A program made the position numbers and the translations under genes. Shown piece after piece: positions 45,084 to 53,751 of a stretch of DNA of 64,000 bases. This stretch comes from Reyranellaceae bacterium. Lineage in GTDB: Bacteria > Pseudomonadota > Alphaproteobacteria > Reyranellales > Reyranellaceae. The stretch's first letter is position 1. Each line of letters begins with the position of its first letter. The stretch covers positions 42,948 to 106,947 of the forward strand of contig JALHMM010000009.1 of the NCBI GenBank assembly GCA_022844045.1. Direction: 5' to 3'. The notes under the pieces were generated by a model that ran no database searches, was not told where the DNA came from, and saw nothing but the letters and a program-made list of their open reading frames with translations.

Positions 45084-45930
45084 TACCGGCCTGCCGAAGC
45101 GTCTGTTCCGCCCACTCGATGACGGCGGTGATCCTGGCTAGCGGCCGCATGTCGGCGTGCACCAGGAGCCACAATTCGCGCGATAGCGTGGGCGCCTTCG
45201 CGATCCGGCACAGCAACGGCTCGCGATCGGCGATGGCGCAGGGCAGAAGTGACTTACCAAGGCCTGCGTTCACGGCCTGCAGCAGCCCTTCTGCATCGTT
45301 GGTCGCCAGAGGCGATCGTCGCTTTGAGCGCCGTATCGCAGCCGACAGCCATTGCGCCTGCGGCAGGCCGCTCATGGCGTCATCGTAGCCGATCCATGGC
45401 AACCCGTCGGGCGTGCGGTCGTGAGCGGCGTAGACCGCGTAGTCGATACGGCCGATACGGCGGGTTCTGATCGTGTTCAGGCCACGCGGGCGGGCGAGGC
45501 GCAGGGCGATGTCGGCGTCGCGGCTGGTCAGACTGATATCGCGTGGCTCGGCTATCAGCTCGAGCCGCAAGCGGGGATACGCCTGGTGCAAGATCGAGAC
45601 GGCCGGCACGAATACCCGGTTGATGAGGATGGGCACTGCGGTGAGGCGAACGACTCCGGCCACCTCGCCATCGGCGCCGCTGATTGCCGCCTGCATCGAC
45701 GCCACGTCGCGCTCGATGCGCTCGGCGCGCGCGATCGCGATGTCGCCGGCCGATGTCGCTCGAAGAGCGCCGCCGACACGCTCGAAAAGCCGTGTGCCCA
45801 GCCTTGCCTCGATCGTCACCAGCCGGCGCGCGACAGTGGTCTCGTGCACGCGCAGTCGCCGTGCCGCGTCGGACAAGGTGCCTGTGCGGGCGATCGCCAG
45901 CGTGTAGCGCAGATCGTCCCAATCCTGCAT
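45070..45930 (-). CDS. LysR-family transcriptional regulator
   Basis: The 286-residue regulator has an N-terminal winged HTH (residues 4-62: WDDLRYTLAIARTGTLSDA, TTVARRLVTIEARLGTRLFE) and a C-terminal periplasmic-binding-like effector domain (VRLTAVPILINRVFVP onward). LysR proteins usually control the divergent neighbour, here the YciI-like gene starting at 46013, 82 bases away. Its end overlaps the crotonase gene on the other strand by 14 bases. Confidence 0.92.
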   Translation of the reverse strand: MQDWDDLRYTLAIARTGTLSDAARRLRVHETTVARRLVTIEARLGTRLFERVGGALRATSAGDIAIARAERIERDVASMQAAISGADGEVAGVVRLTAVPILINRVFVPAVSILHQAYPRLRLELIAEPRDISLTSRDADIALRLARPRGLNTIRTRRIGRIDYAVYAAHDRTPDGLPWIGYDDAMSGLPQAQWLSAAIRRSKRRSPLATNDAEGLLQAVNAGLGKSLLPCAIADREPLLCRIAKAPTLSRELWLLVHADMRPLARITAVIEWAEQTLRQAGISAR

Positions 45931-46012
45931 TTCCGCAGGTTAAGGCTGCGCGGACGCGGATTTCCAGAGGGCATGCAACAGGACTACCTCCCTTGTGTTG
46001 ATAGGAGGGAGC

Positions 46013-46309
46013 ATGCTTTACGCCATACTGTTCGAGGACAATGCCGGCCACGCCGAGGTGCGGCAGCGGCTCATGCCGGATCACCTGGCGTGGCTGGAGC
46101 GGCATGCCGGCACGATCCTCGCCGCCGGCCCGTTACGCGATGCCGCGGATGGCCAGCCGGTTGGCGGCCTCTGGCTGGTCGAGGCTGATGGCCGGCAGTC
46201 AGTCGAAGCACTGTACCGCGACGATCCCTTTTGGCCGACAGGGTTGCGCCGTACGGTGCGTATCCTGGAATGGCGCCAGGTGTTTAATGAAGGAAAGCGG
46301 CTGACCTGA
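46013..46309 (+). CDS. YciI-like protein
   Basis: The 98-residue protein has the ferredoxin-like YciI fold (LYAILFEDNAGHAEVRQRLM, HLAWLERHAGTILAAGPL, then GGLWLVEADG). Family members act as small-molecule dehydrochlorinases or unknown enzymes; His and Asp in the first half form the presumed site. ATG at 46013 follows AGGAGGG, a strong ribosome binding site. It is divergent from a LysR gene that probably regulates it, and ends three bases before the stop of the convergent crotonase gene. Confidence 0.85.
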   Translation: MLYAILFEDNAGHAEVRQRLMPDHLAWLERHAGTILAAGPLRDAADGQPVGGLWLVEADGRQSVEALYRDDPFWPTGLRRTVRILEWRQVFNEGKRLT

Positions 46310-46312
46310 CGA

Positions 46313-47176
46313 TCAGCCGAACGTCCGCTCCTTCCACCACGGGAAGTAGCTCGGCATGCCGTCGGTGACCTTCATCGGGAAGCGCGCCGGGCGCTTCTCG
46401 AGGAAAGCGGTGACGCCTTCCTTGACGTCGGCCGACTTGCCGCGGGCGTAGATGCCCTTGGAGTCGACCTTGTGCGCCTCCATGGGATGGTCGGCGCCCA
46501 GCATCTTCCAGATCATCTGGCGATTGAGCGCCACCGAGACCGGCGCTGTGTTGTCGGCGATCTCGCGCGCCAGCGCGTAGGCCGCCGGCAGCAGTTCGTC
46601 GGGCTTGTGGATCGAGCGCACCAGGCGGCCGTTCAGCGCCTCCTCGGCGGAGAAGACACGGCCGGTCATCACCCATTCCAGCGCCTGCTGCGGACCCACC
46701 AGGCGCGGCAGGAACCAGCTCGAGCAGGCCTCCATGACGATGGCGCGGCGTGTGAAGACGAAGCCGTAGCGCGCCGCTTCCGAGGCCAGGCGCACGTCCA
46801 TGGCGAGCTGCATGGTGATGCCGACGCCGACCGCCGGGCCGTTGCAGGCGGCGATGGTCGGCTTCAGACAGTCGTAGAGGCGCAAGGTCAGCAGGCCGCC
46901 GCCGTCGCGATGGCCGTCGAGGCCGGGATCGACCGGCCCGCGATTCTGCGCGTCGAAGGTGTTGGCGCCGCCGGAGAGATCGGCGCCGGCGCAGAAGCCG
47001 CGCCCGGCGCCGGTGAAGACGATGGCGCGCACGTCGTCGTCGCGATCGGCGCGATCGAGCGCGTCGAGGAACTCCGAGAGCATGCGGCCGGTGAAGGCGT
47101 TGAGCTTGTCGGGCCGGTTCATCGTCAGGGTGAGGATGTTGTCCTTCACCGCGTACTGGATCTGCTCGTAGTCCAT
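46313..47176 (-). CDS. Crotonase-fold enzyme, isomerase-like, second copy
   Basis: This 287-residue crotonase parallels the one at 44259 (LNAFTGRML, GFCAGADL, CNGPAVGVG). The hydratase glutamates are again absent (Thr and Phe in my alignment). The isomerase-type Glu149 is present in IVMEACSSWFLP, very close to the EGCSSY motif of peroxisomal enoyl-CoA isomerases. It is likely an enoyl-CoA isomerase. Its promoter side faces 109 bases of intergenic sequence before the SMR-type gene. Confidence 0.88.
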   Translation of the reverse strand: MDYEQIQYAVKDNILTLTMNRPDKLNAFTGRMLSEFLDALDRADRDDDVRAIVFTGAGRGFCAGADLSGGANTFDAQNRGPVDPGLDGHRDGGGLLTLRLYDCLKPTIAACNGPAVGVGITMQLAMDVRLASEAARYGFVFTRRAIVMEACSSWFLPRLVGPQQALEWVMTGRVFSAEEALNGRLVRSIHKPDELLPAAYALAREIADNTAPVSVALNRQMIWKMLGADHPMEAHKVDSKGIYARGKSADVKEGVTAFLEKRPARFPMKVTDGMPSYFPWWKERTFG

Positions 47177-47285
47177 GCCATCCTCCGCCGATTCCGTGCG
47201 CCACGCTTAGCGCGCTGGCCGCGAGGGCGGAAGGCCATCGGTCCGTAGCGCGGAACCGGTGGCGCGGCCCGAGGACGGCAACGGG

Positions 47286-47618
47286 TCAGTGCTGGTTGAC
47301 CAGAAGCACGCCGCCCATGATCAGCGTGATCCCGGCGATCTGCTGCCAGCCGAAAGGCTCATTGAACAGCCAGTGGCCCAGGACGGCGACGATGGCGTAG
47401 CTCAGCGAGACGCTGGGGAACGCCACCGAGACCGGCAGCTTGCGTAGCGCGATGATGTAGAGGAAGGCCGCCACACCGTAGAAGAACAGGCCGATGAGGG
47501 TCGAGGGCCGCAGCAACTGGGCGAGCAGGTTCTCGGCGCTGGCGCCGACCTTCAGCAGCATCTGGCCGCCGATGCCGGTGATGATGCCGCCGGCGAGCGC
47601 GGCGTAGTAGGGCCACAT
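47286..47618 (-). CDS. SMR/EamA-type small membrane protein
   Basis: This 110-residue protein has four membrane helices, typical of small multidrug resistance or ArnE/ArnF-type half-size EamA proteins. Landmarks are GGQMLLKVGA, FYGVAAFLYIIALRKLPVSVAFP and GITLIMGGVLLV. It lies 12 bases after a GT2 glycosyltransferase of the ArnC type. In that setting such proteins are thought to flip lipid-linked sugars across the inner membrane, a better guess than drug export. Confidence 0.85.
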   Translation of the reverse strand: MWPYYAALAGGIITGIGGQMLLKVGASAENLLAQLLRPSTLIGLFFYGVAAFLYIIALRKLPVSVAFPSVSLSYAIVAVLGHWLFNEPFGWQQIAGITLIMGGVLLVNQH

Positions 47619-47630
47619 GGTGCGTAAGTC

Positions 47631-48632
47631 CTAGCGTACAGCTGTCAGGTTGGGTGTCGCGCGCGGCGCTTCGGGGGCGTCCGCCGCTTGGCTGGCACTC
47701 TCCATCCGCAGCACCTCCCGTACGATGTATTGCGGCTTCTGGTTGGCGGTGAGGAACATGCGGCCGAGATACTCGCCCATGACGCCCAGGATCAGCAGTT
47801 GCACGCCGGCCAGCAGCACGACGGCCGACATGGTCGAGGCCCAGCCGGTGGGCAGGTCGCGATTGATCAGCGCCTCGGCCAGGATGAACACGAAGCCGAG
47901 GAAGCCCAGCGCCGAGAGCCCGATGCCGGTAAGGCTGGCTAGGCGCAGCGGCATCACTGAGAAATTCAGGAACATCGACAGCCACAGTCGCACCAACCGG
48001 CGCAGCGTGTAGTTGGTGCGCCCCGCGGCGCGCGGCAAATGCTTGACCTGCAGGCGGCCGATGTTCTGCGTCACCTGCATCAGGAGGCCATCGACATAGG
48101 GATAGGGGCCCTTGTAGGGCACGATCTGCTCGCGCACGAAGGCGTTCATGCAGCGGAAGCTCGAGAGGTACAGGCCCTTGGGCTTGTCGATCAGCCTGTC
48201 GGCGCACCAGTTGGTGAAGGCGCTGCCGAGATTGCGCCAGGCCGCGTGCTGCTTGCTGGCATAGAAGGTGTAAACCAGGTCGTAGCCGCCGTCGCGCGTG
48301 TGCTCGAACAGCCGCTTCACTTCTTCCGGCGGGTTCTGCAGGTCGTCGTCCATGGTGATGGTGTAGGCGCCGCGCGCCTGCGCCAGCCCCGCCATGACCG
48401 CGTTGTGCTCGCCGAAATTGCGGCTGAGGTTGACCAGCGTGATCGGCGCGCCCGGCTGCCGCATCAGGCCGCGGCAGACCTCGAAGCTGTTGTCGGGGCT
48501 GCCGTCGACCGCCAGCACGATCTCCAGCCCGCCCTCGATGTCGAGCGCGCGCAGCGCCTCGACCAGCTCGCCAATGCTGGCGGCGCCCTTGTAGACCGGA
48601 ATCACGACACTGAGCGCAAAAGGCGCGTTCAT
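47631..48632 (-). CDS. GT2 glycosyltransferase, ArnC/DPM1-like
   Basis: The 333-residue enzyme has an N-terminal GT2 domain (VVIPVYKGAASI; metal motif DDD at 95-97 in MDDDLQNPP) and two C-terminal membrane helices near 230-255 and 265-295. This layout is that of polyprenyl-phosphate glycosyltransferases such as ArnC, which load a sugar on undecaprenyl phosphate at the cytosolic face. ATG at 48632 follows GGAGAAGAG. It overlaps the upstream methyltransferase by four bases (ATGA). Confidence 0.93.
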   Translation of the reverse strand: MNAPFALSVVIPVYKGAASIGELVEALRALDIEGGLEIVLAVDGSPDNSFEVCRGLMRQPGAPITLVNLSRNFGEHNAVMAGLAQARGAYTITMDDDLQNPPEEVKRLFEHTRDGGYDLVYTFYASKQHAAWRNLGSAFTNWCADRLIDKPKGLYLSSFRCMNAFVREQIVPYKGPYPYVDGLLMQVTQNIGRLQVKHLPRAAGRTNYTLRRLVRLWLSMFLNFSVMPLRLASLTGIGLSALGFLGFVFILAEALINRDLPTGWASTMSAVVLLAGVQLLILGVMGEYLGRMFLTANQKPQYIVREVLRMESASQAADAPEAPRATPNLTAVR

Positions 48633-49360
48633 CTCTTCTCCGCCACCAGCATGATCGATCCGCCGAAAGGCAGGTCGAGTCCCCATCCAATCAACCGCCG
48701 CTCGGCCGCCACGATGGCGCCGAACAAGGCGTTCAGCGGCGCCGGAAACGGCCGCACGTCACTCGCGGCATCCTCCCGTGACACCAGGCGACGCAGCACC
48801 ATGAGCGGAAACAGGAAGCTGTTCCAGTGCGTCGCACGCTTGATGCGGAAGCCGGCGGCCTCCAGCAGGCCGACCGCCTCGCGTCTCCCGAAACGCCGCG
48901 CGTTATGCACGCGCGCGTCGTGCGCCGAAGCCAGCCAGCGATAGGCCGGCAGGTTAAGCAACAGAATTCCGCCGGATTCGAGGCAGCGATGCGCCTCGGC
49001 CAGGGCGCGATTCGGCTCGACCATGCGGTGGCACAGCACGTCAAGGCTGAACATGCCCGACAGCGTCCGGTCGGCGAAAGGCAGCTCGTTGACCGAGCCC
49101 ACCGCCACCGGCCGACCGCTCTTGGTGACGGCGATGCCGGCGGCCGTGGAGTCGTATTCCAGTCCGACCGGCGTGGGCCGCAACCGCGCCTCGACCAGCC
49201 GGGCCAAAAGTCCACCGGTGCCGCAGCCGGCGTCGAGGATCGGTTGCCCGCTTGGCGCGGCGTGGCGTGCGAAGAGCTCGGCGGCGAGTGCGCGGAGGCC
49301 GCGATACCACCACAGGCGGTCCTCGACGGCGGCCATCAGCTCGTACTCGCGGCGCTCCAT
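48629..49360 (-). CDS. SAM-dependent methyltransferase
   Basis: The 243-residue methyltransferase has motif I ILDAGCGTGG (residues 41-50), then VGLEYDSTA and FSLDVLCHRMVEPNRALAEAHRCL. It resembles Methyltransf_11 proteins encoded with ArnC-like glycosyltransferases, which often modify polyprenyl-linked sugars. Coupling by ATGA overlap with the GT2 gene supports a joint role. It is divergent from the polytopic protein at 49462. Confidence 0.88.
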   Translation of the reverse strand: MERREYELMAAVEDRLWWYRGLRALAAELFARHAAPSGQPILDAGCGTGGLLARLVEARLRPTPVGLEYDSTAAGIAVTKSGRPVAVGSVNELPFADRTLSGMFSLDVLCHRMVEPNRALAEAHRCLESGGILLLNLPAYRWLASAHDARVHNARRFGRREAVGLLEAAGFRIKRATHWNSFLFPLMVLRRLVSREDAASDVRPFPAPLNALFGAIVAAERRLIGWGLDLPFGGSIMLVAEKR

Positions 49361-49461
49361 GCCTGCACCATGCCACGGTCTGGCCAAGATGGCAGCGCCG
49401 GATGGCCTCTGATACCTTGTGACGCCAACGGACAATCCGCCGGCCCCGATTACCGCTCTCC

Positions 49462-51147
49462 GTGGACAGCCACCTGCCAGATCCTGATCCGCCCCAACAG
49501 CCGGCGCCCGTCGAGCGGCAGCGCGAGGTCGAGGCGGCGCGTCTACGCGCGCCGCGCTGGTGGGCACCTCGGCCGGGACGGAGCGACGCGCTGTCGGATA
49601 CCACCGCGCGTCTGATCAAGCTGCTGCTGATCCTGGTGCCGGCGGGCTGGGCGATCGGCTACCTCTATCCGCCGATCAACCACGATGTCGGCTGCCTGCT
49701 GGAGATCGCCCATCGCTGGGTCAACGGCGAGCGACTCTATGTCGACATCATCGATGTGAACCTGCCGCTGGTTTTCGCGTTACACGCCATCCCCGAGCTG
49801 CTGTCGCGCGCCACGCCGTTCCTGGGATGGACGGCGATGACGTGGCTGACGATCTGCTTCTTCATCGCCATCGCCGCCTCGTTTCTCGCCTCGCGCAAGC
49901 TGGTGCATGTCGTGCCTTCGTTGGCGCACCCGCTGACCGAGGCGGTCGTGCCGCCGACCCTGCTGTTCCTGTTCATCGTGCTGCCCAACGAGAATTTCGG
50001 GCAGCGCGAGCATCTGCTGATGATCGCCATGGCGCCCTATGTGCTGCTCGCCAGCGCGCGCGCCGAGGGGGCCGAGGGCCGGCTGTCGCGGCTCTTCGTC
50101 TGGAGCGTGGCGATCTCGGCCGGTGTGGCGCTGGCGCAGAAGCCGCACTTCATGCTGATCCCGCTGGCGGTCGAAGCCTATGTGCTGGTGCATCGCGGGA
50201 TCAGACCCATGCTGCGCGATCCGGTGCCGTGGCTCATCGGCGGCATCGCCGTGGCGCACCTCGCCTACATCGTCCTGCTGACGCCGAATTATGCTCGTTT
50301 CGTGCTGCCGATCATGTTCGACTCCTACGCTGTGATGGGCGGTACGAGCTTGCGGCAAGTGCTGCTGGGCGCCACGGTGCTGCCCACCTTGCTGGCGCTC
50401 CTGACGCTCGGCGCGCTGGCGACCTTCCTGTCGCGCACCGTGGCGGCGCGCGTGATCGTGGCCTATGGCGTGGGCGCGGCGCTCGCGGCGGCGGCGCAGG
50501 CCAAGGGCTGGCCCTACCATGTGATGCCGGCGCTCGGCTCGGCGATCCTGCTGGCGGCCGTGACGCTCTCGCAGATGGTCGACCGCTATCTGCCGCTCAG
50601 CCGCGAGGCGCATCGACGGCCGGTGGCGGCGATCGGCGCGACTTTTCTGATCCTGCTGTACTTCCAGGCGGCGCTGTCGATGACGCCGTTCCACAAGCAG
50701 CGCGACTTCCAGGACAGCATTACGGGCGTGCTGTTGCACGTCGTCGAGCGCAACGCGCCCAACCGAAAGGTGCTAGTCCTGTCACCTGGCATCTACCCGC
50801 ATTATCCGATGATCAACTACGCGCACGCCCGCATGGCGATGCGCTTCCAGACCATGTGGGTGCTGCAAGGCATCTACGCCGACTGCGAGGAGTTCGCCAC
50901 GCTATACACCGCGCCCGAGGACATGCAGGACGCCGAGCGCTTCCTCTATGAGTCGGTGTCGGAAGACTTCGACCGCGAGAAGCCCGACCTGCTGATCGTC
51001 GATCGCGTGCCTGGCATTCCACGCTGCCAGGGCCGCGAGTTCGCCTATCTCGAATACTTCCAGCGCAACGCCCGGTTCGCCCAGGCGTTCGAACGCTATC
51101 AGCACCTGATGGATGTCGAGCGCTACAGCATCTACAAGAGGCGTTAG
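49462..51147 (+). CDS. Polytopic membrane protein, possible GT-C glycosyltransferase
   Basis: The 561-residue protein has a Pro/Arg-rich cytosolic N-terminus of about 50 residues, then about 11 membrane segments and a soluble C-terminal domain of about 140 residues. The first periplasmic loop holds acidic residues (YPPINHDVGCLLEIAHRWVNGERLY), as in GT-C enzymes where an Asp/Glu is catalytic. This fits a glycosyltransferase that uses polyprenyl-linked sugars, possibly fed by the divergent GT2 module. The start is GTG at 49462. I do not recognise a named family. Confidence 0.7.
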   Translation: MDSHLPDPDPPQQPAPVERQREVEAARLRAPRWWAPRPGRSDALSDTTARLIKLLLILVPAGWAIGYLYPPINHDVGCLLEIAHRWVNGERLYVDIIDVNLPLVFALHAIPELLSRATPFLGWTAMTWLTICFFIAIAASFLASRKLVHVVPSLAHPLTEAVVPPTLLFLFIVLPNENFGQREHLLMIAMAPYVLLASARAEGAEGRLSRLFVWSVAISAGVALAQKPHFMLIPLAVEAYVLVHRGIRPMLRDPVPWLIGGIAVAHLAYIVLLTPNYARFVLPIMFDSYAVMGGTSLRQVLLGATVLPTLLALLTLGALATFLSRTVAARVIVAYGVGAALAAAAQAKGWPYHVMPALGSAILLAAVTLSQMVDRYLPLSREAHRRPVAAIGATFLILLYFQAALSMTPFHKQRDFQDSITGVLLHVVERNAPNRKVLVLSPGIYPHYPMINYAHARMAMRFQTMWVLQGIYADCEEFATLYTAPEDMQDAERFLYESVSEDFDREKPDLLIVDRVPGIPRCQGREFAYLEYFQRNARFAQAFERYQHLMDVERYSIYKRR

Positions 51148-51190
51148 CGGGAGCGCTGGTATCCCACCGGCGGTCCCAGAAGAGGGCGGC

Positions 51191-52168
51191 ATGAGTGAGT
51201 CCGAGAAGTTCCCGCAGCCGCTGTCCGGGATGGTCGTGCCGCGCTTCGGCGACATCGCGACCTTCATGCGCCTGCCGCTGTTCCGCGATCCGACCGAGGT
51301 CGAGATCGGCCTGATCGGCGTGCCGTGGGATGGCGGCACCACCAACCGTCCCGGCGCGCGGCACGGGCCGCGCCAGATGCGCGATCAATCCACGCTGATG
51401 CGGCGCGTTCACCACGTCACCGGTATCGCGCCATACCGTCTGGCGCGCTGCGGCGATCTGGGCGACACCCCGGTCAATCCCGCCGATCTCGACGACAGCC
51501 TCGTGCGCATCAAGGCGTTCTTCGACAAGGTGCATGCCGCCGGCACCGTGCCGCTGTCGGCCGGCGGCGATCACCTGATCACCCTGCCGATTCTGCGCGC
51601 CATCGCCACCAGGGGGCCGTTGGGCATGGTGCACTTCGACGCGCACAGCGACACCTGGGACACCTATTTCGGCGGCTACAAGTATACGCATGGCACGCCG
51701 TTCCGCCGGGCCATCGAAGAGGGACTGATCGATCCCAAGCGCTTTGTGCAGATCGGCATCCGCGGCTCGCTGTACAACGCCGACGACATGCGCTGGGCGT
51801 ACGATCAGGGTATCCGTGTGATCGGCATCGAGGAGTACTACGAGCTCGGCGTCGAGAAGGTGATCGCTGAAGCGCGCCGGGTCGTCGGCGAGGCGCCGAC
51901 TTATGTCAGCTTCGATGTCGACGGCCTCGATCCGGTCTACGCCCCCGGCACCGGCACGCCCGAGATTGGCGGCTTCAGCACGCACGAGGCGCAGCGCATG
52001 ATCCGCGGCCTGCGCGGCCTGGACCTCGTCGGCGGCGACGTGGTCGAGGTCTCGCCACCTTTCGATCCCTCCGGCAACACCGCGCTCGTGGGCGCGACGA
52101 TGATGTGGGAGATTCTCTGCCTGCTGTCCGAGGCCGTCGCCCGGCGCAAGGGCCGCACCGAGAGGTAG
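51191..52168 (+). CDS. Agmatinase-family ureohydrolase
   Basis: The 325-residue protein belongs to the arginase/agmatinase/formiminoglutamase fold. Both manganese sites are complete: GGDH (His128), FDAHSD (Asp150, His152, Asp154) and SFDVDGLDP (Asp242, Asp244). It hydrolyses a guanidino compound, releasing urea. Agmatinase, guanidinobutyrase or guanidinopropionase are all possible, and the sequence does not decide. The ATG at 51191 follows AGAGGGCGGC. An M20 peptidase follows 67 bases downstream. Confidence 0.92.
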   Translation: MSESEKFPQPLSGMVVPRFGDIATFMRLPLFRDPTEVEIGLIGVPWDGGTTNRPGARHGPRQMRDQSTLMRRVHHVTGIAPYRLARCGDLGDTPVNPADLDDSLVRIKAFFDKVHAAGTVPLSAGGDHLITLPILRAIATRGPLGMVHFDAHSDTWDTYFGGYKYTHGTPFRRAIEEGLIDPKRFVQIGIRGSLYNADDMRWAYDQGIRVIGIEEYYELGVEKVIAEARRVVGEAPTYVSFDVDGLDPVYAPGTGTPEIGGFSTHEAQRMIRGLRGLDLVGGDVVEVSPPFDPSGNTALVGATMMWEILCLLSEAVARRKGRTER

Positions 52169-52235
52169 TGCCGGGCGCTTGAACGGCCCGTGCGTCTATT
52201 CCAGAGTGACCCGCGTAACCCCATCGGAAGGCACA

Positions 52236-53630
52236 ATGACCGGCACCCGCGACGGCGCGATCGCACGCATCGAGAAGTATTTCGACGATGGCGGGTTTCT
52301 CGCCGAGCTGCGGCGTCGCGTCGCGATTCCGACCACCAGCCAGGAGACCGACAGCGGCCCCGCGCTGCGCGCCTATCTCACGGAGGAGATGGGTCCAAGC
52401 CTGAGCAAGCTGGGTTACGATTTCCAGGTCATCGACAACCCGGTGGCGAAATTCGGTCCCTTCATGGTGGCGCGGCGCATCGAGGATCCGTCCAAACCGA
52501 CGGTGCTTACCTACGGCCATGGCGACGTCATCCGCGGCCTCGATGATCAGTGGCGCCAGGGTCTGTCGCCGTGGAACATCGTGGTCGAGGGCGACCGGAT
52601 CTACGGCCGCGGCACGGCCGACAACAAGGGCCAGCACACCATCAACATCGCCGCCCTGCAGGCGGTGATGGAGGAGCGCGGCTCGCTGGGCTTCAACTCG
52701 ACCATCCTGATCGAGACCGGCGAGGAGACCGGCTCGCCCGGCCTCGCCGACTTCTGCCGCGCCCACAAGGATCTGCTGAAGGCCGACGCGCTGATCGGCT
52801 CCGATGGCCCGCGCCTGCAACCGCACAAGCCGGCGATCTTCGGCGGCACGCGCGGCACCTTGAACTTCGTCCTGAAGCTCGACATGCGCGAGGGCGGTCA
52901 TCACTCCGGCAATTGGGGCGGCCTGCTGGCCAATCCCGGCCTGATCATGGCGCATGCCCTGGCCTGCATCGCCGACGGTCGTGGCCAGATCAAGGTGCCG
53001 GAGTGGCGGCCCAAGACGCTCACCAACTCCGTGCGCATGGCGCTGGCCGGGCTGGAGATCGACGGAGGCCCGGACGGCCCACAGATTGATCGCGACTGGG
53101 GCGAGGAGTCGCTGACGCCGCCGGAGCGGGTGTTCGGCTGGAACAGCTTCGAGGTGCTGGCCTTCAAGACCGGCAACCCTGATCGCGTGGTCAACGCCAT
53201 CCCGCCCAGCGCAACCGCCTGGTGCCAGCTGCGCTTCGTCGTCGGCACCGATCCGCAAGACATCCTGCCGGCGTTGCGCCGCCACCTTGATAGGCACGGC
53301 TTCCAGGCCATCGAGATCACCTCGATGCGCGAGGTGCTGATGAACGCTACCCGGCTCGATCCTGATAGCCCTTGGGCCAAGATGGCGGTGGCCTCGATCG
53401 AGCGCACGACCGGGAAGAAGCCCGACGTGATTCCCAATCTGGGCGGCTCGCTGCCCAACGAGGTCTTTGTCGACATTCTCGGCATGCCCACGGTCTGGGT
53501 GCCGCATTCCTATGCATCGTGCAGCCAGCACGCGCCGAACGAGCATTTGTTGGCACCGGTGGCGCGCGAGGGGCTTCGGCTGATGACCGGGCTGTTCTGG
53601 GATCTCGGCGAGCAGGGCCGACCGGGCTGA
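52236..53630 (+). CDS. M20-family metallopeptidase
   Basis: The 464-residue hydrolase has the full M20 di-zinc signature: His95 and Asp97 in YGHGDV, Asp129 in GRGTADNKG, and the base and ligand Glu163/Glu164 in ETGEETGSPG. The dimerisation (lid) domain lies at about residues 210-350, and a late His ligand in ASCSQHAPNEH. Members deacylate or cleave dipeptides and N-acyl or carbamoyl amino acids. Location after a ureohydrolase suggests nitrogen scavenging. ATG at 52236 was preferred over an upstream open frame. Confidence 0.92.
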   Translation: MTGTRDGAIARIEKYFDDGGFLAELRRRVAIPTTSQETDSGPALRAYLTEEMGPSLSKLGYDFQVIDNPVAKFGPFMVARRIEDPSKPTVLTYGHGDVIRGLDDQWRQGLSPWNIVVEGDRIYGRGTADNKGQHTINIAALQAVMEERGSLGFNSTILIETGEETGSPGLADFCRAHKDLLKADALIGSDGPRLQPHKPAIFGGTRGTLNFVLKLDMREGGHHSGNWGGLLANPGLIMAHALACIADGRGQIKVPEWRPKTLTNSVRMALAGLEIDGGPDGPQIDRDWGEESLTPPERVFGWNSFEVLAFKTGNPDRVVNAIPPSATAWCQLRFVVGTDPQDILPALRRHLDRHGFQAIEITSMREVLMNATRLDPDSPWAKMAVASIERTTGKKPDVIPNLGGSLPNEVFVDILGMPTVWVPHSYASCSQHAPNEHLLAPVAREGLRLMTGLFWDLGEQGRPG

Positions 53631-53648
53631 TGATGACCTCGGTTGGCA

Positions 53649-53678
53649 TGATCCGATCGGCGCGGCGTCCCGTAGATG
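53649..53678 (+). promoter_or_regulatory. Candidate ECF11 (RpoE/ChrR-type) promoter
   Basis: TGATCC (53649-53654), an 18-base spacer and TAGATG (53673-53678) match the form of ECF11 promoters known from Rhodobacter (TGATCC -35, TA-rich -10, about 18 spacing; from memory). It lies upstream of the sigma factor gene and would make it autoregulated. Transcription would start near 53685, which favours GTG 53752 over 53683 as translation start. Confidence 0.5.
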
Positions 53679-53751
53679 GGGCATGCTTTCTGTCGCCATC
53701 CGCGTTCCCGCGATACCTTTCCCCGACGGTTGGGGCCGGGCGGCGGCAGCC

